Shown: piece by piece, positions 1-5,439 of the stretch
Numbering within the stretch: position 1 is the stretch's first letter
How the letters are laid out: each line of letters opens with the position of its first letter
Assembly: GCA_003161515.1 (NCBI GenBank)
Contig: PMOH01000068.1
Location: forward strand, 1 to 8,021
From: Deltaproteobacteria bacterium
GTDB taxonomy: Bacteria; Desulfobacterota; Binatia; Binatales; Binataceae
Reading direction: 5' to 3'
DNA: 8,021 nucleotides
Notes under the pieces: generated by a model
Told to the model about the DNA's origin: nothing
The model's database searches: none
What the model saw: only the letters and a program-made list of their open reading frames with translations
Position numbers and translations under genes: made by a program

Positions 1-867
1 CGGACTGTTCGACGAAAACAGCGCCGTGGTCGGCTCGGCAAACGCCGTCGCGCATCGCGAGCAGTTGAAGCGCCGATCGAAATCGATCGCGCCGACGCTA
101 TGCGTGTTGCCGTTATCGCGCTCGACGCGCACCGCGCGCGCGCGCCCACTGCCCAGGTAGAATGCCTTCTCGAGCGCCTCGCGCACGCGTTCGATCTCGC
201 CTTCGCCGTTCACCGAAATGCGATCGACGACCACCATCATTGTGTTGTCAATCGGCGGCTGCTGCGATGTCCCGTTCAGCGCTTCGGCCCCAATCGCGCG
301 CGCGGCGAACTCCGCCGTCTCGGTGATCGCGTCGTTGGCGTACAGCCGATGGTACCCGTTCTGAATCAGGTAGCCGGCGGCGTCGGGAATCGAGCGCGAC
401 CCCGCCTCGAACGGCGCCAGCATGACGTAAAGCCCGGGCGCGCCGAGGATTTGCGCACCGGCACTCTCGACGCTGTCGCGACTGACCTCGCCGCCGCATT
501 TCGGACAAACAGTGCGCCCGACCGTCGCGAACAGCAGCCGCAGGTAGTCGCTGATTTCCGTGACGGTGCCGACCGTCGAGCGCGCATTCTTGATTGTGTT
601 CTTCTGGCGTAGCGCGAGCGCCGGCGGAATCTCCGAAATCGAATCGACGTCCGGCCGCTCCATCCGTTCGAGGAACAAGCGCGCGTACGTCGAAAGACTC
701 TGCACGTAGCGCCGCTGCCCCTCGGCATAGACGGTGTCGAAAACCAGGCTCGACTTGCCCGAGCCCGAAACGCCGGTGACGACAGTCAGCTTTGCGTGGG
801 GAATTTCGAGCGAAATATCAGCCAGGTTGTGAGTGCGCGCGCCCCGGATACTGATTGAGCGATCCAA
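1..867 (-). CDS. uvrA: UvrA-family excinuclease ABC ATPase, N-terminal part (cut by window edge)
   Basis: UvrA is the damage-sensing ABC ATPase of nucleotide excision repair; it loads UvrB onto damaged DNA. The 289 codons visible start IRGARTHNL (residues 7-15), followed by Walker A GVSGSGKS (32-39), the UvrA block EGQRRYVQSLSTYARLFLE (49-67) and the ARSTVGTVTEISDYLRLLF stretch (95-113). A CPKCGG motif is at 121-126, and the first part of a zinc module, CSRC (269-272), runs into LFSSNSP at the window edge. The start is TTG at 867: it aligns with the usual UvrA N-terminus, has GGGAG 10 nt upstream, and sits at the end of a run of eight T. It lies 22 bp after the small gene at 890-1111 and probably shares its promoter. 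The stretch between CPKC and CSRC, where UvrB binds in classical UvrA, looks divergent, so a UvrA paralogue or a long tandem-type UvrA is possible. The C-terminus is outside the window. Confidence 0.93.
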   Translation of the reverse strand, partial: MDRSISIRGARTHNLADISLEIPHAKLTVVTGVSGSGKSSLVFDTVYAEGQRRYVQSLSTYARLFLERMERPDVDSISEIPPALALRQKNTIKNARSTVGTVTEISDYLRLLFATVGRTVCPKCGGEVSRDSVESAGAQILGAPGLYVMLAPFEAGSRSIPDAAGYLIQNGYHRLYANDAITETAEFAARAIGAEALNGTSQQPPIDNTMMVVVDRISVNGEGEIERVREALEKAFYLGSGRARAVRVERDNGNTHSVGAIDFDRRFNCSRCATAFAEPTTALFSSNSP

Positions 868-889
868 AAAAAACTTGCTCCCAGCCGCC

Positions 890-1111
890 TTAGCGAGGGT
901 CTGCGATCGGGCGCGCCTTTTTCTTGCGCTCGCCCGGATATTCGTCGGCAACTTTTGCGTACAACTCGGCGAGCTGGACGTCGAACTTCGCCTGGATACG
1001 CCGCGTCTCAGCCTCGCGTTCGCCCACCGGCAGCGGAGCGAGCTTGCGCAGTTCCTCTTCGAGTCGCTGCATCAGGCGATTTCGCGCCACCAGATATTCG
1101 TAGCCATTCAT
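890..1111 (-). CDS. Small hypothetical protein upstream of uvrA (73 aa)
   Basis: I do not recognise the family. The product starts MNGYEYLVARNRLMQRLEEE and looks almost wholly helical and highly charged: a Glu/Arg-rich helix with a coiled-coil look (about residues 8-60), then a basic patch ERKKKAR near the C-terminus. It has no signal peptide, membrane segment or Cys motif. I chose ATG at 1111 because GAGG lies 11 nt upstream and because the predicted transcript start (about 1137) leaves a 26-nt leader. An in-frame TTG at 1135 would add 8 residues but would sit almost at the 5' end of the message. The gene ends 22 bp before uvrA on the same strand, so co-transcription with uvrA is likely. That does not by itself make it a repair protein. 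The well-placed promoter, the Shine-Dalgarno site and the charged amphipathic composition argue that it is real. Confidence 0.65.
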   Translation of the reverse strand: MNGYEYLVARNRLMQRLEEELRKLAPLPVGEREAETRRIQAKFDVQLAELYAKVADEYPGERKKKARPIADPR

Positions 1112-1143
1112 AGGCGCCAAAACCTCAAAGTTCAAAGATCAGA

Positions 1144-1173
1144 ATTATAGGTCATCCGGACGAGCCGTGTCAT
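1144..1173 (-). promoter_or_regulatory. Sigma70-type promoter for the 73-aa gene and uvrA
   Basis: On the minus strand there is a perfect -10 hexamer TATAAT (1149 to 1144). A 5/6 -35 hexamer ATGACA (1173 to 1168) lies 18 nt further upstream. Transcription would start near 1137, giving a 26-nt leader before the ATG at 1111 that contains the GAGG ribosome site. This is the best promoter match I found in the window. I saw no obvious LexA-type operator around it. Confidence 0.6.
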
Positions 1174-1240
1174 CACAGCAAGCAGGTCGAATATCCACAC
1201 GGGAAAACCAACCACGGAAGACGAACCATTCCGAAAATGC

Positions 1241-1287
1241 CTCGCCCGTTATTTTACGGGAGAGAAGGCCGGCCGCATCGCGGCCGG
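1241..1287. repeat. Double-hairpin intergenic palindromic repeat
   Basis: Two hairpins lie next to each other. The first pairs CTCGCCCGT (1241-1249) with ACGGGAGAG (1256-1264) over a TATTTT loop, with one mismatch. The second is a perfect 8-bp stem, CCGGCCGC (1269-1276) with GCGGCCGG (1280-1287), over the loop ATC. It is followed by GTGAGGGTTC. A GC-rich hairpin pair joined by GGGAGAG and GTGAGGG-type linkers is typical of dispersed intergenic repeats in GC-rich genomes. There is no T-run after either stem, so it is unlikely to be an intrinsic terminator. Confidence 0.6.
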
Positions 1288-1355
1288 TAGGTGAGGGTTC
1301 TGGGCTACATCGCAAACCCGCGCCCGCTCACTTTTTTGTGTTGTCCTTTTGTTGT

Positions 1356-1393
1356 GTCATCCCGAGCGCAGCCGAGGGACCCCCGAATCTTTC
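1356..1393. repeat. Interspersed repeat-like sequence of the GTCATCCCGAGCGCAGC type
   Basis: The stretch begins GTCATCCCGAGCGCAGC and continues through CGAGGGACCCCCGAATCTTTC. Sequences of this pattern occur as dispersed intergenic repeats in many unrelated bacterial genomes, and their translations appear in databases as spurious peptides. Here the open frame running into the downstream gene reads SSRAQPRDPRIF across it. I recognise the pattern from general knowledge; only one copy is in the window, so the copy number in this genome is unknown. Confidence 0.5.
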
Positions 1394-1461
1394 TCGACGC
1401 TGAGGCGCCGATCCAGTCGGGATATTTTCGCGTTGGCGCAGGAGGTATAAGTTATCTTCGC

Positions 1462-2253
1462 GTGGAAACTCATACTGAATCATCGCGCAACTCCAGCTCC
1501 GTAGAAATCCTGCGCGCATGGCCCGACGCCTCGATCTGCCACGGATTCATCGGCCGCACAGGCGGTATCAGCACCGGCGCGTTCGCCTCGATGAATCTTT
1601 CCTACTGGGTCGGCGACGACGAGCGCTCCGTCGATACCAACTGGCAGCGCCTCCGCCGCGAAGTCCTGGATCTAAAGATCGTCGCGCGATTGAATCAGGT
1701 CCACGGCAACGTAGTTCACGCCGCGACTCGCGATACCGCGACGCTTCGCCCGGCCGGCGACGGCCTCGTCACAGCCGAGCCCGGTGTGATGCTGGGAGTA
1801 TTCTCAGCCGACTGCGTACCGATCCTGATGATCGATTCAAAACACAAAGTAGCCGGCGCAATGCACGCCGGATGGCGCGGCGTCATCTCGGACATCGCTA
1901 ACGCCGGCATCCATGCGATGTCGCAACTTGGCGCCCACGCGTCCGACATCCGTGCCGCGCTAGGCCCGTCGATTGCTCAATGTTGTTTCGAAGTTGACGC
2001 CGACCTCGGCGACCGCTTCAGTCGCGAAATCGACGGCGCACGAAATCACATCAGGGCAGGGCACCCGGGCAAGGCCTTCATCGACTTGCGCGCTATCGTC
2101 CGCGACCAACTCGAACGCGCAAGACTCGTCCCCGCGAATATCGCAAGCGTCGGTCCATGCACACGATGCGCCTCCGATCGTTTCTTCTCGCGCCGCGCCG
2201 CTGGCGGCAAGACCACCGGCCTCCAGATGAGCTTCATCGGCTTCGCCGCGTAG
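1462..2253 (+). CDS. pgeF: PgeF/YfiH family laccase-domain protein (purine nucleoside / peptidoglycan-editing enzyme)
   Basis: Members of this family (multicopper-oxidase laccase-like fold, Cu_oxidase_4) act on purine nucleosides. In E. coli, PgeF (YfiH) also protects peptidoglycan synthesis by removing precursors that carry the wrong amino acid. With the GTG at 1462 the product is 263 aa, normal for the family. The signature residues are present: HGFIGRTGGIS (27-37), NQVHG with H81, GDGLVT (99-104), SADCVP with C118, and HAGWRG with H135. The two His and the Cys are the metal-binding triad. The ALGPSI, QCCFEV and KAFIDLR blocks and a C-terminal CTRCASDRFFSRR match family positions. The open frame extends upstream to an ATG at 1291, but those 57 codons translate repeat sequence, so GTG 1462 (VETHTESS) is the better start. 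Its AGGAGG is 16 nt away, so the exact start is uncertain. It appears monocistronic. Confidence 0.9.
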   Translation: METHTESSRNSSSVEILRAWPDASICHGFIGRTGGISTGAFASMNLSYWVGDDERSVDTNWQRLRREVLDLKIVARLNQVHGNVVHAATRDTATLRPAGDGLVTAEPGVMLGVFSADCVPILMIDSKHKVAGAMHAGWRGVISDIANAGIHAMSQLGAHASDIRAALGPSIAQCCFEVDADLGDRFSREIDGARNHIRAGHPGKAFIDLRAIVRDQLERARLVPANIASVGPCTRCASDRFFSRRAAGGKTTGLQMSFIGFAA

Positions 2254-2646
2254 GATGGGGGATGAACTATTCAGCCTGCCGCCGGCAGACCCTCCTTGCT
2301 ATACCTATTGGATGGACCACCGCCCCAATGTCCCGCACGCGATCTCTAGCCATCCGGTTCCCCTTCCCGCTCGGGAAGAGGTTACTCTCCGAAGACCGGT
2401 TCCCCTTCCCGCGCGGGAAGGGGTTAGGGGTTAGGTTCCTCGCCGCCATGATCAAGCAAAAAACAACTTTTGACGGAACGAAGCTACCGATAGTGGATAA
2501 CCATCCCGAGACCACAACCTATGGTATGAAATGCCCTTTTCGCCTCATCCGGATTAATCAGAATCGCGCCAGTTTGCGGCCCCGGTAAACTGAAGGCACT
2601 CGTTCTGTTTTAAACCCTGACTAATGAGGCTGGAAAGCAGCTCGCG
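2254..2646. other. Gene-free stretch between pgeF and the membrane zinc-ribbon gene
   Basis: This stretch contains the two-copy palindromic repeat at 2354-2426 and then A/T-richer sequence leading to the next gene. It also holds a weak hairpin, CAGTTT (2570-2575) with AAACTG (2587-2592). No open frame here shows a protein family. The minus-strand frame over the repeat reads NLTPNPFPRGKG, which is a typical spurious translation of such repeats. I see no convincing terminator for pgeF and no clear promoter for the downstream gene. Confidence 0.55.
2354..2426. repeat. Two-copy 42-bp-period palindromic repeat
   Basis: Two 31-bp copies (2354-2384 and 2396-2426) begin CCGGTTCCCCTTCCCG and end GGTTA, 42 bp apart start to start. 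The copies differ at a few positions. Each has a palindromic core. In copy 2 it is a perfect 22-bp palindrome, 2402-2423 (CCCCTTCCCGC and its complement). In copy 1 it is a 7-bp stem, CTTCCCG/CGGGAAG (2363-2378). A GGGGTTA direct repeat follows copy 2. The layout resembles dispersed REP-like intergenic repeats; neither stem has a T-run. Confidence 0.75.
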
Positions 2647-2976
2647 ATGAACTACGATGATCAATGGCAGAGCCTCCGGAGACGAAATCGTCTATGGTGG
2701 TTTTTGCTCTTGGGCTTGATACCGGCAATCATACTCATCGGATTCGCATTGGATTCGGTATCTCCCGGCCTCACGGAACGTAGTTCTCCGACGATATTCT
2801 TCGGCGCATGGATGTTGACCTTTGCTGCGGCAACTATCTACTGGGGAGAATTTCGCTGTCCACGATGCGAAAAGCGATTTTTCCGAACGAGGTTTGGGGG
2901 TGTCAACGGTTTTGCGCGACATTGTCCTCATTGCGGTCTGCGAAAATGGGCTTCCAACGAACAAACTTCAAACTGA
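2647..2976 (+). CDS. Small membrane protein with C-terminal zinc ribbon (109 aa)
   Basis: I cannot name the family. A short charged N-terminus (1-15, rich in Arg) is followed by two hydrophobic segments at about residues 16-35 and 49-66. After them comes a four-cysteine zinc ribbon: CPRC at 71-74 and CPHC at 93-96, with basic and aromatic residues between them. The charge pattern suggests both termini, and so the ribbon, face the cytoplasm. The ATG at 2647 follows a GGAAAG stretch at a usable distance. Base composition is clearly richer in A/T than in the neighbours. The stop lies 28 bp before the 53-aa gene at 3005, so it may head the same transcription unit, although a separate acquisition is possible. 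The role is unknown; the ribbon may be structural or bind nucleic acid or protein. Confidence 0.7.
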   Translation: MNYDDQWQSLRRRNRLWWFLLLGLIPAIILIGFALDSVSPGLTERSSPTIFFGAWMLTFAAATIYWGEFRCPRCEKRFFRTRFGGVNGFARHCPHCGLRKWASNEQTSN

Positions 2977-3004
2977 ACCAATGCCAAACTGAAAGATTTC
3001 AAAT

Positions 3005-3166
3005 ATGCCCCAACGCAAACCTAAGAAACATCGCGCAGGCGGCCTGATCGCGAAAATACGCAAGCCGATGGCACCGCCGTCGAAAACAATCGAAGACCCG
3101 ACCAAGTACAAGCGCGAACGCGAGCTGGAAAAACTGCGCCGCGAGGAAAAATCCGGGAACTCCTGA
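3005..3166 (+). CDS. 53-aa basic protein translationally coupled to the Gfo/Idh gene
   Basis: This small gene is not a recognised family. The product starts MPQRKPKKHRAGGLIAKIRK and continues through PMAPPSKTIEDP to a charged helix that begins YKRERELEKLRREEK. It is very rich in Lys and Arg, without Cys, signal peptide or membrane segment. Its TGA overlaps the ATG of the next gene by one base (TGATG at 3164-3168), a classical arrangement for translational coupling. Codon use matches the GC-rich genes downstream: most third positions are G or C, except at the extreme 5' end. Upstream, GAAAG at about 2990 is a weak ribosome site. The overlap plus the regular composition make a real gene likely. 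Function is open: the basic stretch could bind nucleic acid, or the protein could be a small partner of the oxidoreductase. Confidence 0.65.
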   Translation: MPQRKPKKHRAGGLIAKIRKPMAPPSKTIEDPTKYKRERELEKLRREEKSGNS

Positions 3167-4272
3167 TGCCAACTCCAATCACCGGACAGATTCGCGTCGG
3201 CATCATCGGCGCCGGCCTGATAGGCCAGTTGCATTCGATGATGCTTCGCTACGTCGCCGATCGCACCGAGCAAAGCGTGCGCGTGGTGTCGGTCGCCGAC
3301 GTGTCGCATCCAGCGGCGGAGCATCTTGCGGCGCGATGGCAGGGCGCGCGCGCACTCGAATCCGCCGAAGAGATAATCGCGGACCCTTCGATCGACGCGG
3401 TGTGGATCTGCACGCCGACCGCGATGCATCGCAAGGTCTGCATTGCAGCAGCCGAAGCCGGCAAGCATATTTTCTGCGAGAAGCCGCTCGCGATGACCGC
3501 GGCCGAAGCTGCCGCGATGGCGGCGGCGATCAAAACGTCCGGCGTGATTAGCCAGGTCGGCCTCGTGCTCCGATTTTCGCCCGTGTACAACGTCATCAAG
3601 GCGATGTTCGAGGATGAGGACGCCGGCCGACTGCTCAGCGTCACCATGCGCGACGACCAGGATTTTCCGACCCGCGGCGCACATGCGAGCGCATGGCGCA
3701 ACGATCCGAAGCTGACCGCGGGCGGCACGCTGATCGAGCACAGCGTTCACGACTTCGACTTGCTGACCTGGATGTTCGGCCCCGTCACCAGTCTCTATTG
3801 CCGCACGCGCAACCTGACCGGCGCCGATGGAGTCGAGGACTTCGGCGCGACCTCGATGGAATTCGCGGGCGGCTGGCATGGCCAGCTCACCTCGATTTGG
3901 CATCGGATGATCGCGCGTGCGAGTAATCGCAGGCTTGAAGTTTTCGCCGAGAACTTGTTTGCTGCGTCGGACGCCGATACGCTCGGTCCGATTGTTTTTC
4001 AATGCGGCTCCGGTGCGAACGAGGAAACAATTTCGGCTGACGACGTGATGGCGAGGTTCACTGAAAAAATTCTGCGAGAGCGGCCATATCTCGCGCCGAT
4101 CAAGGATCGCCTCATGATTCCGTACGCCGCCGAGGATGCGACCTTTGTCGCCGCGCTCAAGGGAGCGTGCGCGCCGGACCCCGCGTTTGCGGCCGGCGTC
4201 GCGGCGCAGCGAATGGTCGAGGCGGCCTATGAATCCGCGCGCTCGAAAGCTACGGTAAAGATCGAAACTTAA
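3166..4272 (+). CDS. Gfo/Idh/MocA family NAD(P)-dependent oxidoreductase
   Basis: Members oxidise or reduce a hydroxyl/carbonyl carbon, usually on sugars, inositols or related cyclic alcohols, with NAD(P). The 368-aa product has the N-terminal Rossmann dinucleotide motif VGIIGAGLIG (11-20), the family block WICTPTAMH (80-88), and GKHIFCEKPLA (99-109) with catalytic Lys106. The C-terminal alpha/beta domain carries GGTLIEHSVHDFD (186-198), where His195 takes the catalytic His position and Glu191 replaces the Asp common in the family. There is no signal peptide, so it is cytoplasmic. GGGA at 3155-3158 is 7 nt before the ATG, inside the end of the preceding gene. It is followed by two acyl-CoA dehydrogenases 36 bp downstream on the same strand, suggesting a shared catabolic route. 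The substrate cannot be told: sugar, cyclitol and biliverdin-reductase-like members share these motifs. Confidence 0.88.
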   Translation: MPTPITGQIRVGIIGAGLIGQLHSMMLRYVADRTEQSVRVVSVADVSHPAAEHLAARWQGARALESAEEIIADPSIDAVWICTPTAMHRKVCIAAAEAGKHIFCEKPLAMTAAEAAAMAAAIKTSGVISQVGLVLRFSPVYNVIKAMFEDEDAGRLLSVTMRDDQDFPTRGAHASAWRNDPKLTAGGTLIEHSVHDFDLLTWMFGPVTSLYCRTRNLTGADGVEDFGATSMEFAGGWHGQLTSIWHRMIARASNRRLEVFAENLFAASDADTLGPIVFQCGSGANEETISADDVMARFTEKILRERPYLAPIKDRLMIPYAAEDATFVAALKGACAPDPAFAAGVAAQRMVEAAYESARSKATVKIET

Positions 4273-4308
4273 AGCGTTACTTTAACCGAAAGGAATTTTT
4301 CCTCACTT

Positions 4309-5418
4309 ATGATCGACTTCGAACTTAGCGAAGAACAACAGATGATCCGCGACAGCGTCGGCGCGTTCGCGCGGGAGAAGATTCGTCCTGCGGCGCGGCC
4401 TGCCGACGAAAGCGGCGCGATTCCCGCCGCATTGGTTTCCGAGGCGTGGCAATTCGGATTCGTCAGCGGCGCTATCCCCGAGAAATTCGGCGGCGGCGGC
4501 GATACGCGCTCGGCGGTGACCGGCGCGATCGTCGCGGAGGAACTCGGCTTCGGCGATATTTCGATAGGCCTGCACGTCCTCGCGCCGCGACTGTTCGCGT
4601 TTCCGATCGTCGAGATGGGCACCGACGATCAGCGTGCGAAATATTTGAAGCGATTCGCCGGCGCCGACTTTGCCGCCGCGACCGCCGCCGTCATGGAGCC
4701 GCGCTTCGACTACGACTTGTCCGCGCAGCACGTGTCGGCCAAGCGCGACGGCGCGGGATACGTCCTCAACGGCGGCAAGTGTTACGTGCCGCTCGCGGCC
4801 GAATCAGATTCGATGCTGATCTACGCGACCACGGACGCGTCCAAGGGTTACGCAGGCGTGGACGGCTTTATCGTTCCGCGCACCACAGCAGGCGTGACGA
4901 TTTCAGAGCGCGAGAAGAACATGGGACTCAAAGCGCTCGCGACTTACGAACTCACACTGAAAGACTGCCACGTCGGAGCAGATGCGCGCCTGGGTGGTGA
5001 CAAGGGAATCGACTTTTCGCGCCTGATGTGCGAATCGCGCGTCGCCTTTGCCGCGATGGGCGTCGGCGTGATGAATGCTGCGTTCGAATACGCGCGCGAC
5101 TACGCCAAGGAGCGCAAGGCTTTCGGCGTGCCAATCGCGACCAAGCAGGCGATCGCGTTTATCCTCGCCGACATGGCGATTGAGATCGACGCGGCGCGCC
5201 TGCTGGTGTGGGAAGCGGCGTACGAACTCGACAAGGGCCGCGACGCGCTGAAAGCAAGTTATCTGGCGAAAAATTACGTCGCGAATAGCGCGCTCAAAGT
5301 CACCGACAACGGCGTCCAGGTGCTCGGCGGCCACGGCTATATCCGCGAGCATCCGGTCGAGATGTGGCTGCGCAACGCGCGTGGATTTTCCGCAATCGAA
5401 GGAATCGCAACGGTCTAA
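4309..5418 (+). CDS. Acyl-CoA dehydrogenase family protein, divergent subunit (369 aa)
   Basis: This is a FAD-dependent acyl-CoA dehydrogenase-fold protein; the family introduces an alpha,beta double bond into acyl-CoA and passes electrons to ETF. It has an all-helical N-terminal domain (DFELSEEQQMIRDSVGAFAR), a beta middle domain (about 125-235) and a C-terminal four-helix domain with ERKAFGVPIATKQ and VLGGHGYIREHPVEMWLRNAR. The usual TEPxxGSD flavin/substrate motif is not intact: the sequence reads MEPRFDYDL (129-137), and NGGKCYVP replaces the usual NGxKxWIT. The protein ends at AIEGIATV, so Glu364 keeps the C-terminal catalytic-Glu position (EG), but the following T-Q-I block is missing. 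The ATG at 4309 has AAAGGA 14 nt upstream, a long spacing. It ends 21 bp before a second, canonical dehydrogenase gene. It may be an active divergent enzyme or one half of a heteromer. Confidence 0.9.
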   Translation: MIDFELSEEQQMIRDSVGAFAREKIRPAARPADESGAIPAALVSEAWQFGFVSGAIPEKFGGGGDTRSAVTGAIVAEELGFGDISIGLHVLAPRLFAFPIVEMGTDDQRAKYLKRFAGADFAAATAAVMEPRFDYDLSAQHVSAKRDGAGYVLNGGKCYVPLAAESDSMLIYATTDASKGYAGVDGFIVPRTTAGVTISEREKNMGLKALATYELTLKDCHVGADARLGGDKGIDFSRLMCESRVAFAAMGVGVMNAAFEYARDYAKERKAFGVPIATKQAIAFILADMAIEIDAARLLVWEAAYELDKGRDALKASYLAKNYVANSALKVTDNGVQVLGGHGYIREHPVEMWLRNARGFSAIEGIATV

Positions 5419-5439
5419 ACGGCCGCGACGGAGATAATC

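Larger units (their letters stand above)
1136..1461. other. Gene-free stretch between divergent genes, made largely of repeats
   Basis: Apart from the minus-strand promoter at its left end, this stretch holds two interspersed-repeat-like sequences (1241-1287 and 1356-1393) and no credible coding sequence. An open frame does run through it into the laccase-domain gene, but its translation is repeat sequence and shows no protein family. AGGAGG at 1440-1445 lies 16 nt before the GTG start of that gene, longer than usual spacing. I see no clear plus-strand promoter hexamer pair. Confidence 0.6.

Noticed and set aside
100..612. 170-codon plus-strand open frame
   Set aside because: It is a shadow of the UvrA gene, whose conserved motifs lie on the minus strand over the same bases.
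1440..1451. Promoter at TATAAG just before pgeF
   Set aside because: No -35 match at 16-18 nt upstream; the AGGAGG next to it suggests at most a ribosome-site remnant.
2354..2426. CRISPR array
   Set aside because: Only two copies with an 11-bp gap, imperfect and strongly palindromic; no spacer-sized unique sequence or cas genes.
2402..2430. Intrinsic terminator for pgeF
   Set aside because: The stem is strong but is followed by TTAGGGGTTAGG on one side and AACCGG on the other; no T-run.
2267..2515. 82-codon minus-strand frame with NLTPNPFPRGKG
   Set aside because: It is the translation of the palindromic intergenic repeat, a well-known type of spurious peptide, not a gene.
2968..4002. 344-codon minus-strand open frame opposite the Gfo/Idh gene
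   Set aside because: Arg/His-rich translation without domains; the opposite strand encodes a complete oxidoreductase with Rossmann and EKP motifs.
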